DNA of 32,406 nt from assembly GCA_026708085.1 (NCBI GenBank), contig JAPOVP010000081.1, forward strand, positions 1-32,406. The letters run 5' to 3'. This stretch comes from Caldilineaceae bacterium (GTDB taxonomy: Bacteria > Chloroflexota > Anaerolineae > Caldilineales > Caldilineaceae). The position numbers and the translations under genes are program-made. This document shows positions 18,024-26,548 of the stretch, piece by piece. Each line of letters opens with the position of its first letter. Position 1 is the first letter of the stretch. The notes below the pieces were generated by a model, which saw only the letters and a program-made list of their open reading frames with translations, had not been told where the DNA came from and searched no databases.

Positions 18024-19106
18024 TCAGAACAGCGGCACATCCAGCCACTTCCCGCCCTGCATCGCCGACTCGTGCGCGATAATGCCGGGAATGGTAAAGT
18101 CCAGCGCCCGCACCACGTCAATCGGCGGCTTAGTGTTCTGTTCAATCGCGCCGACGAAGTCCCGCACCATATAGTACTCCGACGTCCCGTGCCCGCCCCG
18201 CCGCGCTTCCTCCGGCGCATTCGGGTCAACCGTCGGACACTCAATCTGCCGCGCGCCCTCCTTGGCTGTCGCCTCCTCCTCGCTGTAGAACAGTCCCGTC
18301 GTACCGCCCCATCCGCCCTGCCGGCCGTTCTCCACAAAGCCCTTCTCGCCGTAGAGCGTGTAAAAGATCATATCAGGATGCCGCGGCGCCACCTGGCTGC
18401 GCAGGATCTTGACCGTGGCCCCCTTCTCCGTCTGGAACAACCCCACCTCCATGTCTAGGTAGCCCAGTCCCTCGTCCGGGTAAATGTTCTTACCCGAATG
18501 AACGCCGGTCGCCTTGACGATCCGGTCCTCCATCAACGTTAGGATCGGACCAAGACAATGCGCGCAATACCAGATCGGCGCACGCGTGTAACGCCATCTG
18601 CGCTCCCCCGTTTCCGGATTTCTCAGCAACGGCACGATTTCGTGTATGTACTCGCCTTCAGCGTGAAAGATCTTGCCCAGCTTCCCCTGCTTGATCCACG
18701 CCTGCCACTCCCGTACGTAATGAAAGTAGCAATAGTTCTCACCCATCATGTAGACGCGACCCGTCTTGTGCACCGTCTCCACCAGGCGCGCGCAGTCCGC
18801 CACCGTGTACGCCGCCGTCTGTTCGCACAGCACATGCTTGCCGCTCTCCATCGCCGCAATCGAATGCTCCGCGTGATACTCGATCGGCGTCGCCACAACC
18901 ACAATATCCAGCGGCGCGTTCACGAAATCTTCGAACTTGGTAAACATCCTCTCGTCGGGCAGCGAAAAAGCGGCCCCCGTATCGGCCAGCGTATCCTCGT
19001 CAATATCGCAAAGCGCTGCAACCTCCACCCGCGGATGCCCGGCCAGGCTGCGCATCAGCCCGCCCCCCCGGTGCAATCCCACAAATCCGGTCTGTAACTT
19101 ACTCAT
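18024..19106 (-). CDS. Gfo/Idh/MocA family oxidoreductase with altered catalytic motif
   Basis: NAD(P)-dependent sugar or cyclitol dehydrogenase family. The Rossmann part (1-120) has a GFVGLHRGGG nucleotide loop (7-16), the acidic strand end ALCDIDEDTL (31-40) and VVVATPIEYHAE (69-80). Where most members have the EKP motif with a catalytic Lys, this one reads CEQTAAYT with Gln96. The C-terminal substrate domain contains KILRSQ and the terminal GGKWLDVP. Length 360 is normal. It is the last gene of the leftward ABC operon, 72 bp after the ceramidase-like gene. The Lys-to-Gln change suggests a non-redox or redirected activity, or an unusual subgroup. Confidence 0.87.
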   Translation of the reverse strand: MSKLQTGFVGLHRGGGLMRSLAGHPRVEVAALCDIDEDTLADTGAAFSLPDERMFTKFEDFVNAPLDIVVVATPIEYHAEHSIAAMESGKHVLCEQTAAYTVADCARLVETVHKTGRVYMMGENYCYFHYVREWQAWIKQGKLGKIFHAEGEYIHEIVPLLRNPETGERRWRYTRAPIWYCAHCLGPILTLMEDRIVKATGVHSGKNIYPDEGLGYLDMEVGLFQTEKGATVKILRSQVAPRHPDMIFYTLYGEKGFVENGRQGGWGGTTGLFYSEEEATAKEGARQIECPTVDPNAPEEARRGGHGTSEYYMVRDFVGAIEQNTKPPIDVVRALDFTIPGIIAHESAMQGGKWLDVPLF

Positions 19107-19178
19107 CCTGTCATCGGCTCCTTCATCACCTGTTCGTACCGTGCTGTCAACCGGCCTCTTCCGCCGCCATTCGACAGC

Positions 19179-20477
19179 CTATTCGTTCCACAACGCTTCC
19201 ACCAGTTCCACCGCCGTATCCACAATTCGCTCGACGCCCTCCAGGGCGATCCGGTTGGGCCCTACCAGGCTTTCATATCCCTCCTGCTCGAAGGCCGCCT
19301 CGGTAGGCTGATACATGGCCAGGTCATTCGTCAGTTCAGCCACGACTGTGTACGGGAAAGGGGAACGCCGCTTTATCGAGAGCCCGTGCTCCACAAACAG
19401 TTCCCCTGGATTCGATGCGATCGCAAGAGGCCCGATACGTGCCGCGTTCACGGGTACGTCCCACTCCTCCGGCAAGCCGGCGACAAGCTCAGCCTGCCGG
19501 TCAAAGACATCGGCGCGTCCGCCCGCCCCACCCCAGTTGAGCCGCTCAATCGCCTCCGGCGAATGATCCGCCGGGTCCCGCCGCGGGACCGTGATATCCC
19601 GGCGGACCGCGCCGACCTCGATCGGCCCGTCCACCGGAACTGCCCGCCGCGCCGCGTCCACCGCCTGTTCCGCAAAGTAAGTTGCGCCCTCGCGCCAGCG
19701 CACGCCCCCCAGCGTCACATTGATGTCCGCGCACGCGCCCGGCGTATAGACTGAGATCACATCGGGACCGTACTCCTCTCTCATCTGCTCCGCCACTACG
19801 CACGGATAGTCCGCCGACCAGGTCGTACCCCCCTTAGAGTTGGTGTGCAGCGAGTAATTGTAGAAGACACCAATCGTCGAACCGTCCAGCCTGTCAAAAC
19901 GGACGACCCACATCTCGGGATCGACCGGACCGGCTGTCCCATACACCTGCGGGACATACTCCAAATCGTTGAGCGCCTGTGGCATCCACGTGTTCATCAC
20001 CTTGCCGTCCGGGCAAATGACCCGGCGGTTATGGATGCCGTGGTGCACCAGCGACCTGCCAATGTGCATCGAAACCGGCTCCATCCGCCCAGCAGCCTCC
20101 TCAACGCTCGCCGCGATGCGGTCCGGCAGCGTCGAGAGGTAGCCCGCGTCGATCACGTCTGACGAATAGACCCCCTCAGCCGTATACGGCCCGCTATGCG
20201 TGTGGCTGCACGCGATCAGTATTGCATCCGACGCGATGCCGGTGCGCCGGGACGCTTCGGCGATAATCGGGTCCGTCAAGGCCTTGGGCAAACCGATTAA
20301 GTCGACACCCACAACGACAATCCGCCGGTCGCCGCTCTCCGCGACGAGCGCGTGGGACTGCAATGGATCCGTAGTGCCTTCGTTCCTGCGCGGGTCAAGG
20401 CTCCCGCACATGAAAAGACCCTCCGGCGGCGTAATGTCCGTTTCGCCAAAGCCGACCCGAAGTTGGCTATCTGACAC
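19179..20477 (-). CDS. Neutral/alkaline ceramidase-like hydrolase
   Basis: Resembles the N-terminal catalytic part of neutral/alkaline non-lysosomal ceramidases, zinc amidohydrolases that cut the N-acyl bond of ceramide. Visible blocks are RVGFGETDITPPEG (7-20), LIACSHTHSGP (87-97, with zinc-ligand-like His92 and His94) and VYTPGACADINVTLGG. At 432 residues it lacks the C-terminal Ig-like domain of the ~650-residue true ceramidases, and there is no signal peptide, so it probably acts in the cytosol on another, imported amide or ester. Starts with GTG, 8 nt after AGGAG. Fourth gene of the leftward ABC operon, 57 bp after the permease. Confidence 0.83.
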   Translation of the reverse strand: MSDSQLRVGFGETDITPPEGLFMCGSLDPRRNEGTTDPLQSHALVAESGDRRIVVVGVDLIGLPKALTDPIIAEASRRTGIASDAILIACSHTHSGPYTAEGVYSSDVIDAGYLSTLPDRIAASVEEAAGRMEPVSMHIGRSLVHHGIHNRRVICPDGKVMNTWMPQALNDLEYVPQVYGTAGPVDPEMWVVRFDRLDGSTIGVFYNYSLHTNSKGGTTWSADYPCVVAEQMREEYGPDVISVYTPGACADINVTLGGVRWREGATYFAEQAVDAARRAVPVDGPIEVGAVRRDITVPRRDPADHSPEAIERLNWGGAGGRADVFDRQAELVAGLPEEWDVPVNAARIGPLAIASNPGELFVEHGLSIKRRSPFPYTVVAELTNDLAMYQPTEAAFEQEGYESLVGPNRIALEGVERIVDTAVELVEALWNE

Positions 20478-20534
20478 AGTAAAGTCTCCTGGGAGTCTGA
20501 ATGTGGGAAAGTGGGGCTGCGTCCAATTGCAGGG

Positions 20535-21530
20535 CTACCGTATGGCAGCCTCGTCCTCATAGTATACCCAACGACCGGCCAGACGAAACTGGATCAGAGT
20601 GAGTACCACCAGGAGCATGAACAACAGCCATGCGATAGCGCTGGCATAGCCCATACGGAAATAGAAGAACCCCTGGTTGTAAATGTAGACGACCCAGAAG
20701 AGGAGAGAGTCCATCGGCCCTGCTGCCGCCAGCCCATAGTTTGCGCTGCCCAGTAGGAATACAGGCGTGAAAATCTGAAAGCTGCCGATGATACCCATGA
20801 TGACAACAAAAAGGATCGTCGGCGAAATCAAGGGAATCGTGATCTTCCAGAAGCAGCGCAGAGCGCCCGCCCCGTCAATCGCCGCCGCTTCGTACAGCGT
20901 CTGCGGGATCCCCTGCAGGCCGGCCAGATAGATGATCATCCCCCCTCCAATGCCCCACAGGCTCCAGAGCACGAGCGAAGGTTTCGACCAGTCAGGGCTG
21001 GTGAGCCAGTTCGGGCCGACAATGCCAAATACCTGGTAGAGGGTCTCATTCAGGAGGCCAAAACGATCATGCAGGATGAAGATGAAGAGCGAAACGGAGG
21101 CAACGATTGGCACAATGGAGGGCATGAAGAAGACGGTTCGGAAAACGGTGATGCCCCTGGCCTTCTGGTTCAGCAGGACGGCAAGCAACAACCCGAGAAC
21201 CACCTGCGGGACGACCGCTGCGCACACATACCAGACCGTGTTGTAAACGGTAAGCCAGAAGCGGTCGTCGTCAAACAGAATGCGTCGGTAGTTTTCCACG
21301 CCCAGCCAGTTCGCCGGCAAGAGGCTGTCATACTCCGTCAAACTGTAGTAAAACCCGGCAACAAATGGTCCCAGAATGAAAATAAGCAGGCCGAGGAACC
21401 AGGGCAATATAAAGACAATGCCGTCGCGTGCTTCGCGCCGGCGAATCGGGCTTGCCCACACGCTGCGAGGTTTAGCAGAAAGTTCTGCTGTCACGCTACT
21501 ATCCGTTGCGGGAATGGCTTCCTGACTCAT
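20535..21530 (-). CDS. Sugar ABC transporter permease, MalF/UgpA type (second system)
   Basis: Inner-membrane permease subunit of the second carbohydrate importer, 331 residues with about six membrane segments, the first at GIVFILPWFLGLLIFILGPF after a ~35-residue cytoplasmic N-terminus. The EAA loop is LYEAAAIDGAGALRCFWKI. The ATG at 21530 lacks an obvious Shine-Dalgarno. It follows the MalG-like gene by 75 bp, so the usual F-G order is reversed in this operon compared with the first system. No ATPase gene is present. Confidence 0.9.
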   Translation of the reverse strand: MSQEAIPATDSSVTAELSAKPRSVWASPIRRREARDGIVFILPWFLGLLIFILGPFVAGFYYSLTEYDSLLPANWLGVENYRRILFDDDRFWLTVYNTVWYVCAAVVPQVVLGLLLAVLLNQKARGITVFRTVFFMPSIVPIVASVSLFIFILHDRFGLLNETLYQVFGIVGPNWLTSPDWSKPSLVLWSLWGIGGGMIIYLAGLQGIPQTLYEAAAIDGAGALRCFWKITIPLISPTILFVVIMGIIGSFQIFTPVFLLGSANYGLAAAGPMDSLLFWVVYIYNQGFFYFRMGYASAIAWLLFMLLVVLTLIQFRLAGRWVYYEDEAAIR

Positions 21531-21605
21531 AGGAAAACGCCCTGTATAAGAATTGCAACTCTGAATCAGTCCGTCCGCGGCGTCCCGGTTCTCTCTCCAG
21601 GCAAC

Positions 21606-22469
21606 CTACCCCTTTATCCCGGACATGACGACCCCGCGGATGAAGTACTGTTGGAAGAAGAAAAAGACCATAAGGACCGGAATCGTCATCAGTAACGCCA
21701 TCGCCATCATCTCCTGATAGCGGACTTCAGTTCGCTGGATAAACTGCTGCAATCCCAGTGCCAGCGTGAACTTCTCCGGGCTGTTCAGGTAGATGAGCGG
21801 CGCAAGAAAGTCATTCCAGTGATGCAAAAATCCAAATATGGCCACGGTCGAAAGGGCAGGCTTGGAAAGAGGCAGCAGGATCTGATAGTAAATGCGGTAA
21901 TTCGAAGCCCCATCGATCGTGGCCTGTTCAAATAACTCCGTCGGCAAAGTCTTGAAAAACTGGCGCAGCAGAAAAATGAAGAATGCCCCGCCCCCGAAAT
22001 AATAGGGAACGATCAGCGGCCTGAAGGAGTCCAGCCACCCCAGGTTTTTGAAAAGTATGAAAGTTGGAATCATCGTGACGACAAAGGGCAGCATCATCGT
22101 CGCCAGAAGCACGGCAAACAGTACCTCGCGGCCCGGAAAGCGAAGGCGGGCAAAACCAAATGCAGCCATCGAGGCTGTGAGAAGCTGGCCAAATGTAGCC
22201 AGCACAGTGATGAACGCAGTATTGAAAAAATAGAGTCCGAAACGACCACTCGTCCAGGCCACGAAATAGTTCTCCCAGACAAAAGGGTACGGAACCCAAA
22301 CAGGGGACCACATGCCTACCTGCTCATTACTCTTCAGCGAAGTGGAGACGAGCCACACCAATGGCATCGCAAATAGGAAACCCAGTGCGATGAGCAGGCA
22401 GTAAACGAGCGAGGACTGAGCAACTTTTCGACTCTTCCCTTCGAACCGTCCCAAAGCGATGTTAAGCAT
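21606..22469 (-). CDS. Sugar ABC transporter permease, MalG/UgpE type (second system)
   Basis: Second permease subunit, 287 residues with six predicted membrane segments (first at YCLLIALGFLFAMPLVWLVS) and the MalG-type ending FFFQQYFIRGVVMSGIKG, nearly the same as that of the first system. The EAA loop reads LFEQATIDGASNYRIYYQI, with Gln replacing the first Ala of EAA. It lies 143 bp after the binding-protein gene, a gap holding a hairpin, and before the MalF-like gene. Confidence 0.9.
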   Translation of the reverse strand: MLNIALGRFEGKSRKVAQSSLVYCLLIALGFLFAMPLVWLVSTSLKSNEQVGMWSPVWVPYPFVWENYFVAWTSGRFGLYFFNTAFITVLATFGQLLTASMAAFGFARLRFPGREVLFAVLLATMMLPFVVTMIPTFILFKNLGWLDSFRPLIVPYYFGGGAFFIFLLRQFFKTLPTELFEQATIDGASNYRIYYQILLPLSKPALSTVAIFGFLHHWNDFLAPLIYLNSPEKFTLALGLQQFIQRTEVRYQEMMAMALLMTIPVLMVFFFFQQYFIRGVVMSGIKG

Positions 22470-22554
22470 TGCTCACTGTGTCGGCATCCACATCCAGAAT
22501 TGAGAATGTTTTCAACGTGCTCATATGTACGATAATTGCGAGAGCGAGGTTACA

Positions 22555-22576
22555 GGACACGGTCTGCACCGAGTCC
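22555..22576 (-). other. Hairpin between binding-protein and permease genes (second system)
   Basis: GGACACGGT (22555-22563) and ACCGAGTCC (22568-22576) form a 9-bp stem with one A-A mismatch and a CTGC loop, just after the binding-protein gene in transcription order. No U-run follows. Its place matches the usual stabilising hairpin that keeps binding-protein mRNA above permease mRNA, and parallels the hairpin at 8348-8366. Confidence 0.5.
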
Positions 22577-22612
22577 CGCACCCCGCACTTCAACGCCTCT
22601 CACCGGCTCGGC

Positions 22613-23959
22613 CTAGGAAGGCACCGGGAATTCATTGTGCCGGTCCAGCACAGCCTGAATCTTTTCTTCCGCAATCTCCAGTTCGCTGGCAATGTCTTTG
22701 CCGCCAATCAGAATGTTGTCGAACATGGTGGCAATGTCGCCCAATGTCTCCAGGATGCCGACAAATATCGGAATCCACCGCACCGTATTCGCCGTCGCCG
22801 CGAAGACCTCGCGCCGTTCGTCAAATGTGGCCCACTGCTTGCCCACGTCGGAGCGCGCCGGCAGCCAGGCAAATTGATTGGCGTGGTCAAGATAAAACTC
22901 TTCGCCCATACAGAAATCAACCAGCGCCCAGGCATCGTCCGGCTGTCCACCCTCCTTGAACAGGAACCAGCCTCCGCCCCCGTCATAGTTGGCGTGTATG
23001 TCGTACTCCGGAAAAATCGGGCCCGGAATCATGCCAAAGTCGAGATCCGGTGTGTATTTGTCGTAGTTGCGAAGCACCCACTGCCCGTGCATCGCCAGAC
23101 CCACCTTGCCAGCCGAAAATGCATCGATTCCTTCCGCCAGGCTGAGTCCTCTCGTGAACGCACCGGCCGCCTCATATCCTCCCTGATCGTCCATCAACTG
23201 TTTCAGGAAGACCATGGCCTCTTCACCCTTGTCGGTGATCGTAACCTCGGTCAAATCTTCGTTGACCATGTCGCTGTCAAGACACCAGATCAATGTCAGA
23301 AACATGAGATGCACCGGCGGATTGCCAAATGTGGGGGTAAACCCGATCACATCCAGGCGGCCCGCTTCATCCTGTTCCGTTATATCGATTGCCATCTGGT
23401 GCAGTTCATCCCACGTCAGGGGCGGCGAGTCCGGGTCAAGCCCCGCTTCTCCCATGACCGTCCTGTTGTACAGAAGCGCGCGCGTATCCGTCGTATAGGG
23501 AACGATCCATTTCTTGCCCCACAGAATCGAGTCCTTCTGCAGTCGCTCCCAAATGTTGTCCCATGTGAAGTTTTGGGCGCCCTCAATGTAGTCGTCCAGG
23601 ACCACCAGCGCATCGCGTACCGCCAGGTCGCCGCTCTGCCAGCGGCCCAGGAAAGAGACCGGCGGCGGTGTGCCCGCCGCCAGCGCGGCCATTGTTTTCG
23701 TGTTCGAATCATATTCCCCAAGTTGCCACACCGCCGTCACGCCCAGCCCTGCTTCGTTGAACTTGTTCTGAATATTCAGGGCCGGGTCCTCCCATGGAAA
23801 CCAAAACACGACCTCAGGAATCTCGGCGTCAGGCGCCTCCGCGTCCCCTGCCCCAGGCTCCGCTGCCGGCGCCGCACAGGCCGCAAGCGCCAACCCCGCA
23901 GCGCCCAAACCTGCCCCCTTTAGAAACCTACGCCGGCTAAGACTGTGCTGCGCTCCCAT
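22613..23959 (-). CDS. ABC transporter substrate-binding lipoprotein (second system)
   Basis: Extracellular family-1 solute-binding protein and first gene of the leftward ABC operon. Residues 7-14 SRRRFLKG are a twin-arginine signal, and LALAAC places the lipid-modified Cys at 28, so a Tat-exported lipoprotein. An acidic Ala/Pro linker (29-47) is followed by the binding fold. The ATG at 23959 is chosen because GGAGG lies 6 nt before it; an upstream in-frame extension of 33 codons would bury the signal peptide. The mature protein of about 420 residues fits oligosaccharide or polyol binders. Neighbouring hydrolase and Gfo/Idh genes suggest a polyol or amide-linked sugar derivative, which is inference. 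Confidence 0.91.
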   Translation of the reverse strand: MGAQHSLSRRRFLKGAGLGAAGLALAACAAPAAEPGAGDAEAPDAEIPEVVFWFPWEDPALNIQNKFNEAGLGVTAVWQLGEYDSNTKTMAALAAGTPPPVSFLGRWQSGDLAVRDALVVLDDYIEGAQNFTWDNIWERLQKDSILWGKKWIVPYTTDTRALLYNRTVMGEAGLDPDSPPLTWDELHQMAIDITEQDEAGRLDVIGFTPTFGNPPVHLMFLTLIWCLDSDMVNEDLTEVTITDKGEEAMVFLKQLMDDQGGYEAAGAFTRGLSLAEGIDAFSAGKVGLAMHGQWVLRNYDKYTPDLDFGMIPGPIFPEYDIHANYDGGGGWFLFKEGGQPDDAWALVDFCMGEEFYLDHANQFAWLPARSDVGKQWATFDERREVFAATANTVRWIPIFVGILETLGDIATMFDNILIGGKDIASELEIAEEKIQAVLDRHNEFPVPS

Positions 23960-24045
23960 TTTGAACCTCCTTGCTTGGCATTTAATCTCTGCTGTCGGAA
24001 CAATTCGGAAAACGTCCATCCTCACTCGAACTGGAGATAAATGGT

Positions 24046-24075
24046 ATTTTATTCCCAACAGTGAGAGCCTGGAAA
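24046..24075 (-). promoter_or_regulatory. Possible promoter of the second ABC operon
   Basis: On the minus strand TTTCCA (24070-24075; 4 of 6) and TAAAAT (24046-24051; 5 of 6) are separated by 18 bp in an A/T-rich patch, with a predicted leader of about 80 nt before the ATG at 23959. It is weaker than the other promoters listed and other A/T-rich hexamers are nearby. Confidence 0.3.
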
Positions 24076-24111
24076 CAGGGAAAAAAGTTATGATATTAAG
24101 GTGGCATGCAG

Positions 24112-24247
24112 CTACTAAGCCTTATTCAGTGCGCGACGCCGGACGAGGCGAGCGCAGGTTTTTCTCACTCCTCTCCCCTCTCTCCTCGCATTTGGGCGGT
24201 CGGGCCTATTCGGCCCTCCCTTGTGCGGGGGCTCCGCCCCCGCAACG
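24112..24247 (+). repeat. Dispersed heptamer/hairpin element, copy B (no heptamers)
   Basis: Block 1 (24112-24142, from CTACTAAGCC to CGCCGG) matches 28 of 31 bases of copy C. After a C/T-rich spacer, the 56-nt core at 24192-24247 is identical to the last 56 bases of the window (32351-32406). The core contains GGGCC-TATTC-GGCCC and the 8-bp stem GCGGGGGC-TCC-GCCCCCGC (24225-24243). The CACTGAC heptamers seen in copies A and C are missing here. It lies just upstream of the second ABC operon, in the same orientation as the other copies. Confidence 0.88.
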
Positions 24248-24694
24248 CCCCCGGCCCTGTTCGCGCCGGAGCGAGTGTGTGGGTAATGTGAAGTTGTCGT
24301 CTCGCGGCGGCCGGGCTTACCCCCAACCCCGAGTCCTGGCGGGTACCGAGTATGCGCCAGCGCAGGCAAGACAGGCGAGGCAACTCCCATTTATGCCCAA
24401 CGTTCACCGCGATGACCATCGCGCGAGCCCGCTACAGAGATGCTTACGGTATATTCCGCCCAGACAGACCGCACACAGAGCATGGCTTAGCAGCTACGGT
24501 GGCATTATGTTTCACATTTCCTCATCTGTCCGGTTCGATAGTTTCGACGGACTACGGCAGAGCCAATTGCTGCATTTCCTCTTACGTCCGTCTCGTACTG
24601 CAGCCGTCTGGATACGGACCGACAACAGACCAGAGGAACCGCATTAACGACGGTAAGCTGAGGACCAGAAACGAAACGATCCCGTGAATTGACC
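24248..24694. other. Gene-free spacer before the SPFH gene
   Basis: About 450 bp with no convincing gene on either strand. It holds a long-range inverted pair GTCCGT/ACGGAC around 24585-24620 and a TATATT at 24450-24455 lacking a -35 box. The promoter of the SPFH-fusion gene must lie here but is not obvious. The left end (24248-24370) is GC-rich and may be the eroded tail of repeat copy B. Confidence 0.45.
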
Positions 24695-26545
24695 ATGAAC
24701 CGCACCCTCACGATTCACACCGCAGTACTCATCGCCTTGCCCTTCATGCTGCTGCCCGCCGCCTACTGGCTGGCAGGCAACGCCCTTGTCCCGGCGTCCC
24801 CCGGTACGTGGCTGCAAAGCGTGATCTGGTCTCTGCGCGTCATTTACGTTGGTGGCGCGTTCGTCGGTTGGCGGGCAGGTCGTCCACACTGGTTCTATCC
24901 CTGGCTGGGTTTCGCGTCGTACGCGGCGGTCGCCTCTCTGCTCCAATTCGCCTTTCGCATAGATCCCTGGGAAACCGTTGGCTTCTCGCCATTCCTGGGT
25001 TTCGTCCCTATCCTCTTGGCATTCTCCCCCTACTTCGTGACAGCACTCCTGGTTGGCTGGCGCAAGTCCCGCAGGCTGTTGGGGGCATACACGGTCTTTC
25101 CCCACGCCGCACTGATCATTCCACTATTTAACCTTGTGGAGGGGGACGTATATGGCAGCGATTTGCGCTTTGTTATCCTTTCAGCAGCGGGTGCCGCCGT
25201 TTTCTCAACGCTGTACTGGCGTCCTCCTACAGCGTTCCTGGGTGGAATCAGAAACTGGCCGCAAGCGCCACTTCTCTTCCTGGGTGTAGCTGTCACGAAT
25301 GTACTGTTTGTGCTCGGCTACGGCTACGGGTATGGTCTTGGGAGAGGCTTGGACATCTTGATAATGTTGGTCCCAATAGTCGGCATGAGCTGTCTGGTTC
25401 TCAGTGGACCGCTCCTGCTACCGCCGTTGCTCCAGTGGTTGCTACGAGTCCTGAGGGTCGAGGAAATTGTGGCCCCAACATTACAACAATTCGGTCGCGC
25501 TCTGCTCCGCATTACCGGAGCAGCTGTCAGGGTCAACGATGAATCAGGCCCTCTTCCATCTGTGAAGGAAGGAAACGATTCCCCCAAAGGAGAAGTAAGA
25601 ATGAGCCAAGAAACAGTTGTGCAAGACGTGCCCGAAACACGGCAACCGGTCGGTTCGGACCTGGACCGCCCCTACAAACTCTCAATCATAGTCCTGGCGT
25701 CGCTGGCAGTATTCCTGGTCGCACTCTACGTCGGCCGCGCCGCCGTCTACAAGATCCACGAATTCGAACGCGGACTGCACCTGCGCGGCGGACGCTTCCT
25801 CGGCGTCCAAATGCCCGGCTGGCACGTCCAGGTCCCTCTGGTCGACACCGTCATCATCGTCAAGGTCATCGAACGACTGGGCTACGTCGAGCGCATCCCC
25901 GCCATGACATCCGACAATGTCACCATGGACGTCTCTCTCCAATTCACCTACCGCGTCACCAATCCCGAGCGCTTCTCCCTCGCCGTCGACGACCCGGAGC
26001 GTATCGTCTTCGAATTCGTGCAGGGAAGGCTGCGCGACGTCATCAACACCAAGACCATGACCGGTGTCATGAACCAGCGCACCGAGATGAACCTTGAAAT
26101 CATGCAGGAGTTGAAGGAGAAGGAAGATCAGTACGGTGTCGAATTCATGACCGTACAGATCCAGAGCGCGTCGCCGCCCGCCGAGGTCCTGTCCGCCATC
26201 AAGGACCGCATGGTGGCCGCGCAGCGTCAGGAACAGGCCGAAGCCGAAGCAGCCCAGCAGCGCACCGTCGCCGACGCCCGGTTCTACGCCGCCCAAAAGG
26301 AGGCCGAAGCCGACGCCTACCGCATTTCTACCACCGCCGCCGCCGAAGCCGAACAGATCCAGCTCACGACCGAAGCCCAGCAGCTTGCCGTCCGCGCCAT
26401 CCTCAGCGAACTGGAAGGCAAGGGCGCGCTTGCCGAAAAGTACATCGACTATCTCATCGCCGTCGAACTGAAGGAGAACAGCAAGTGGATCCTGGGAACC
26501 GGCGCCGAGCCAATCCTCGAACTGCGGCCCTCGGCAGAGGAGTAA
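24695..26545 (+). CDS. Multi-spanning membrane domain fused to SPFH/band 7 domain
   Basis: A 616-residue open frame with two unlike halves. Residues 1-260 contain about eight hydrophobic spans (for example TAVLIALPFMLLPAAYWLAG and GFVPILLAFSPYFVTALLVG) of no family I recognise. After a ~45-residue polar linker, residues 303-616 are a complete stomatin/HflK-like protein. It has its own anchor (LSIIVLASLAVFLVALYVG), the ERGLHLRGGRF start of the SPFH domain, MPGWHVQVPLVDTVI, and a Glu/Ala/Gln-rich coiled coil (about 490-575). SPFH proteins form ring-like membrane scaffolds and control proteases or lipid domains. The junction has a strong internal ribosome binding site, and third-position GC rises sharply there, so this may be a recent fusion or two products. 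ATG 24695 has no clear Shine-Dalgarno. Confidence 0.85.
   Translation: MNRTLTIHTAVLIALPFMLLPAAYWLAGNALVPASPGTWLQSVIWSLRVIYVGGAFVGWRAGRPHWFYPWLGFASYAAVASLLQFAFRIDPWETVGFSPFLGFVPILLAFSPYFVTALLVGWRKSRRLLGAYTVFPHAALIIPLFNLVEGDVYGSDLRFVILSAAGAAVFSTLYWRPPTAFLGGIRNWPQAPLLFLGVAVTNVLFVLGYGYGYGLGRGLDILIMLVPIVGMSCLVLSGPLLLPPLLQWLLRVLRVEEIVAPTLQQFGRALLRITGAAVRVNDESGPLPSVKEGNDSPKGEVRMSQETVVQDVPETRQPVGSDLDRPYKLSIIVLASLAVFLVALYVGRAAVYKIHEFERGLHLRGGRFLGVQMPGWHVQVPLVDTVIIVKVIERLGYVERIPAMTSDNVTMDVSLQFTYRVTNPERFSLAVDDPERIVFEFVQGRLRDVINTKTMTGVMNQRTEMNLEIMQELKEKEDQYGVEFMTVQIQSASPPAEVLSAIKDRMVAAQRQEQAEAEAAQQRTVADARFYAAQKEAEADAYRISTTAAAEAEQIQLTTEAQQLAVRAILSELEGKGALAEKYIDYLIAVELKENSKWILGTGAEPILELRPSAEE
25588..25603 (+). 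promoter_or_regulatory. Internal ribosome binding site and in-frame start for SPFH-only product
   Basis: AGGAG (25588-25592) is 8 nt upstream of an in-frame ATG (25601-25603; MSQETVVQ). Starting here would give a 314-residue SPFH protein with its own N-terminal membrane anchor, which is the usual form of stand-alone stomatin-like proteins. The surrounding bases look like a typical intergenic region that happens to have no in-frame stop. Confidence 0.55.
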
Positions 26546-26548
26546 CGC

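Noticed and set aside
22469..23923. 484-codon open frame opposite the second binding-protein gene
   Set aside because: His/Arg-rich shadow without motifs; the opposite strand codes a Tat lipoprotein with a good ribosome binding site.
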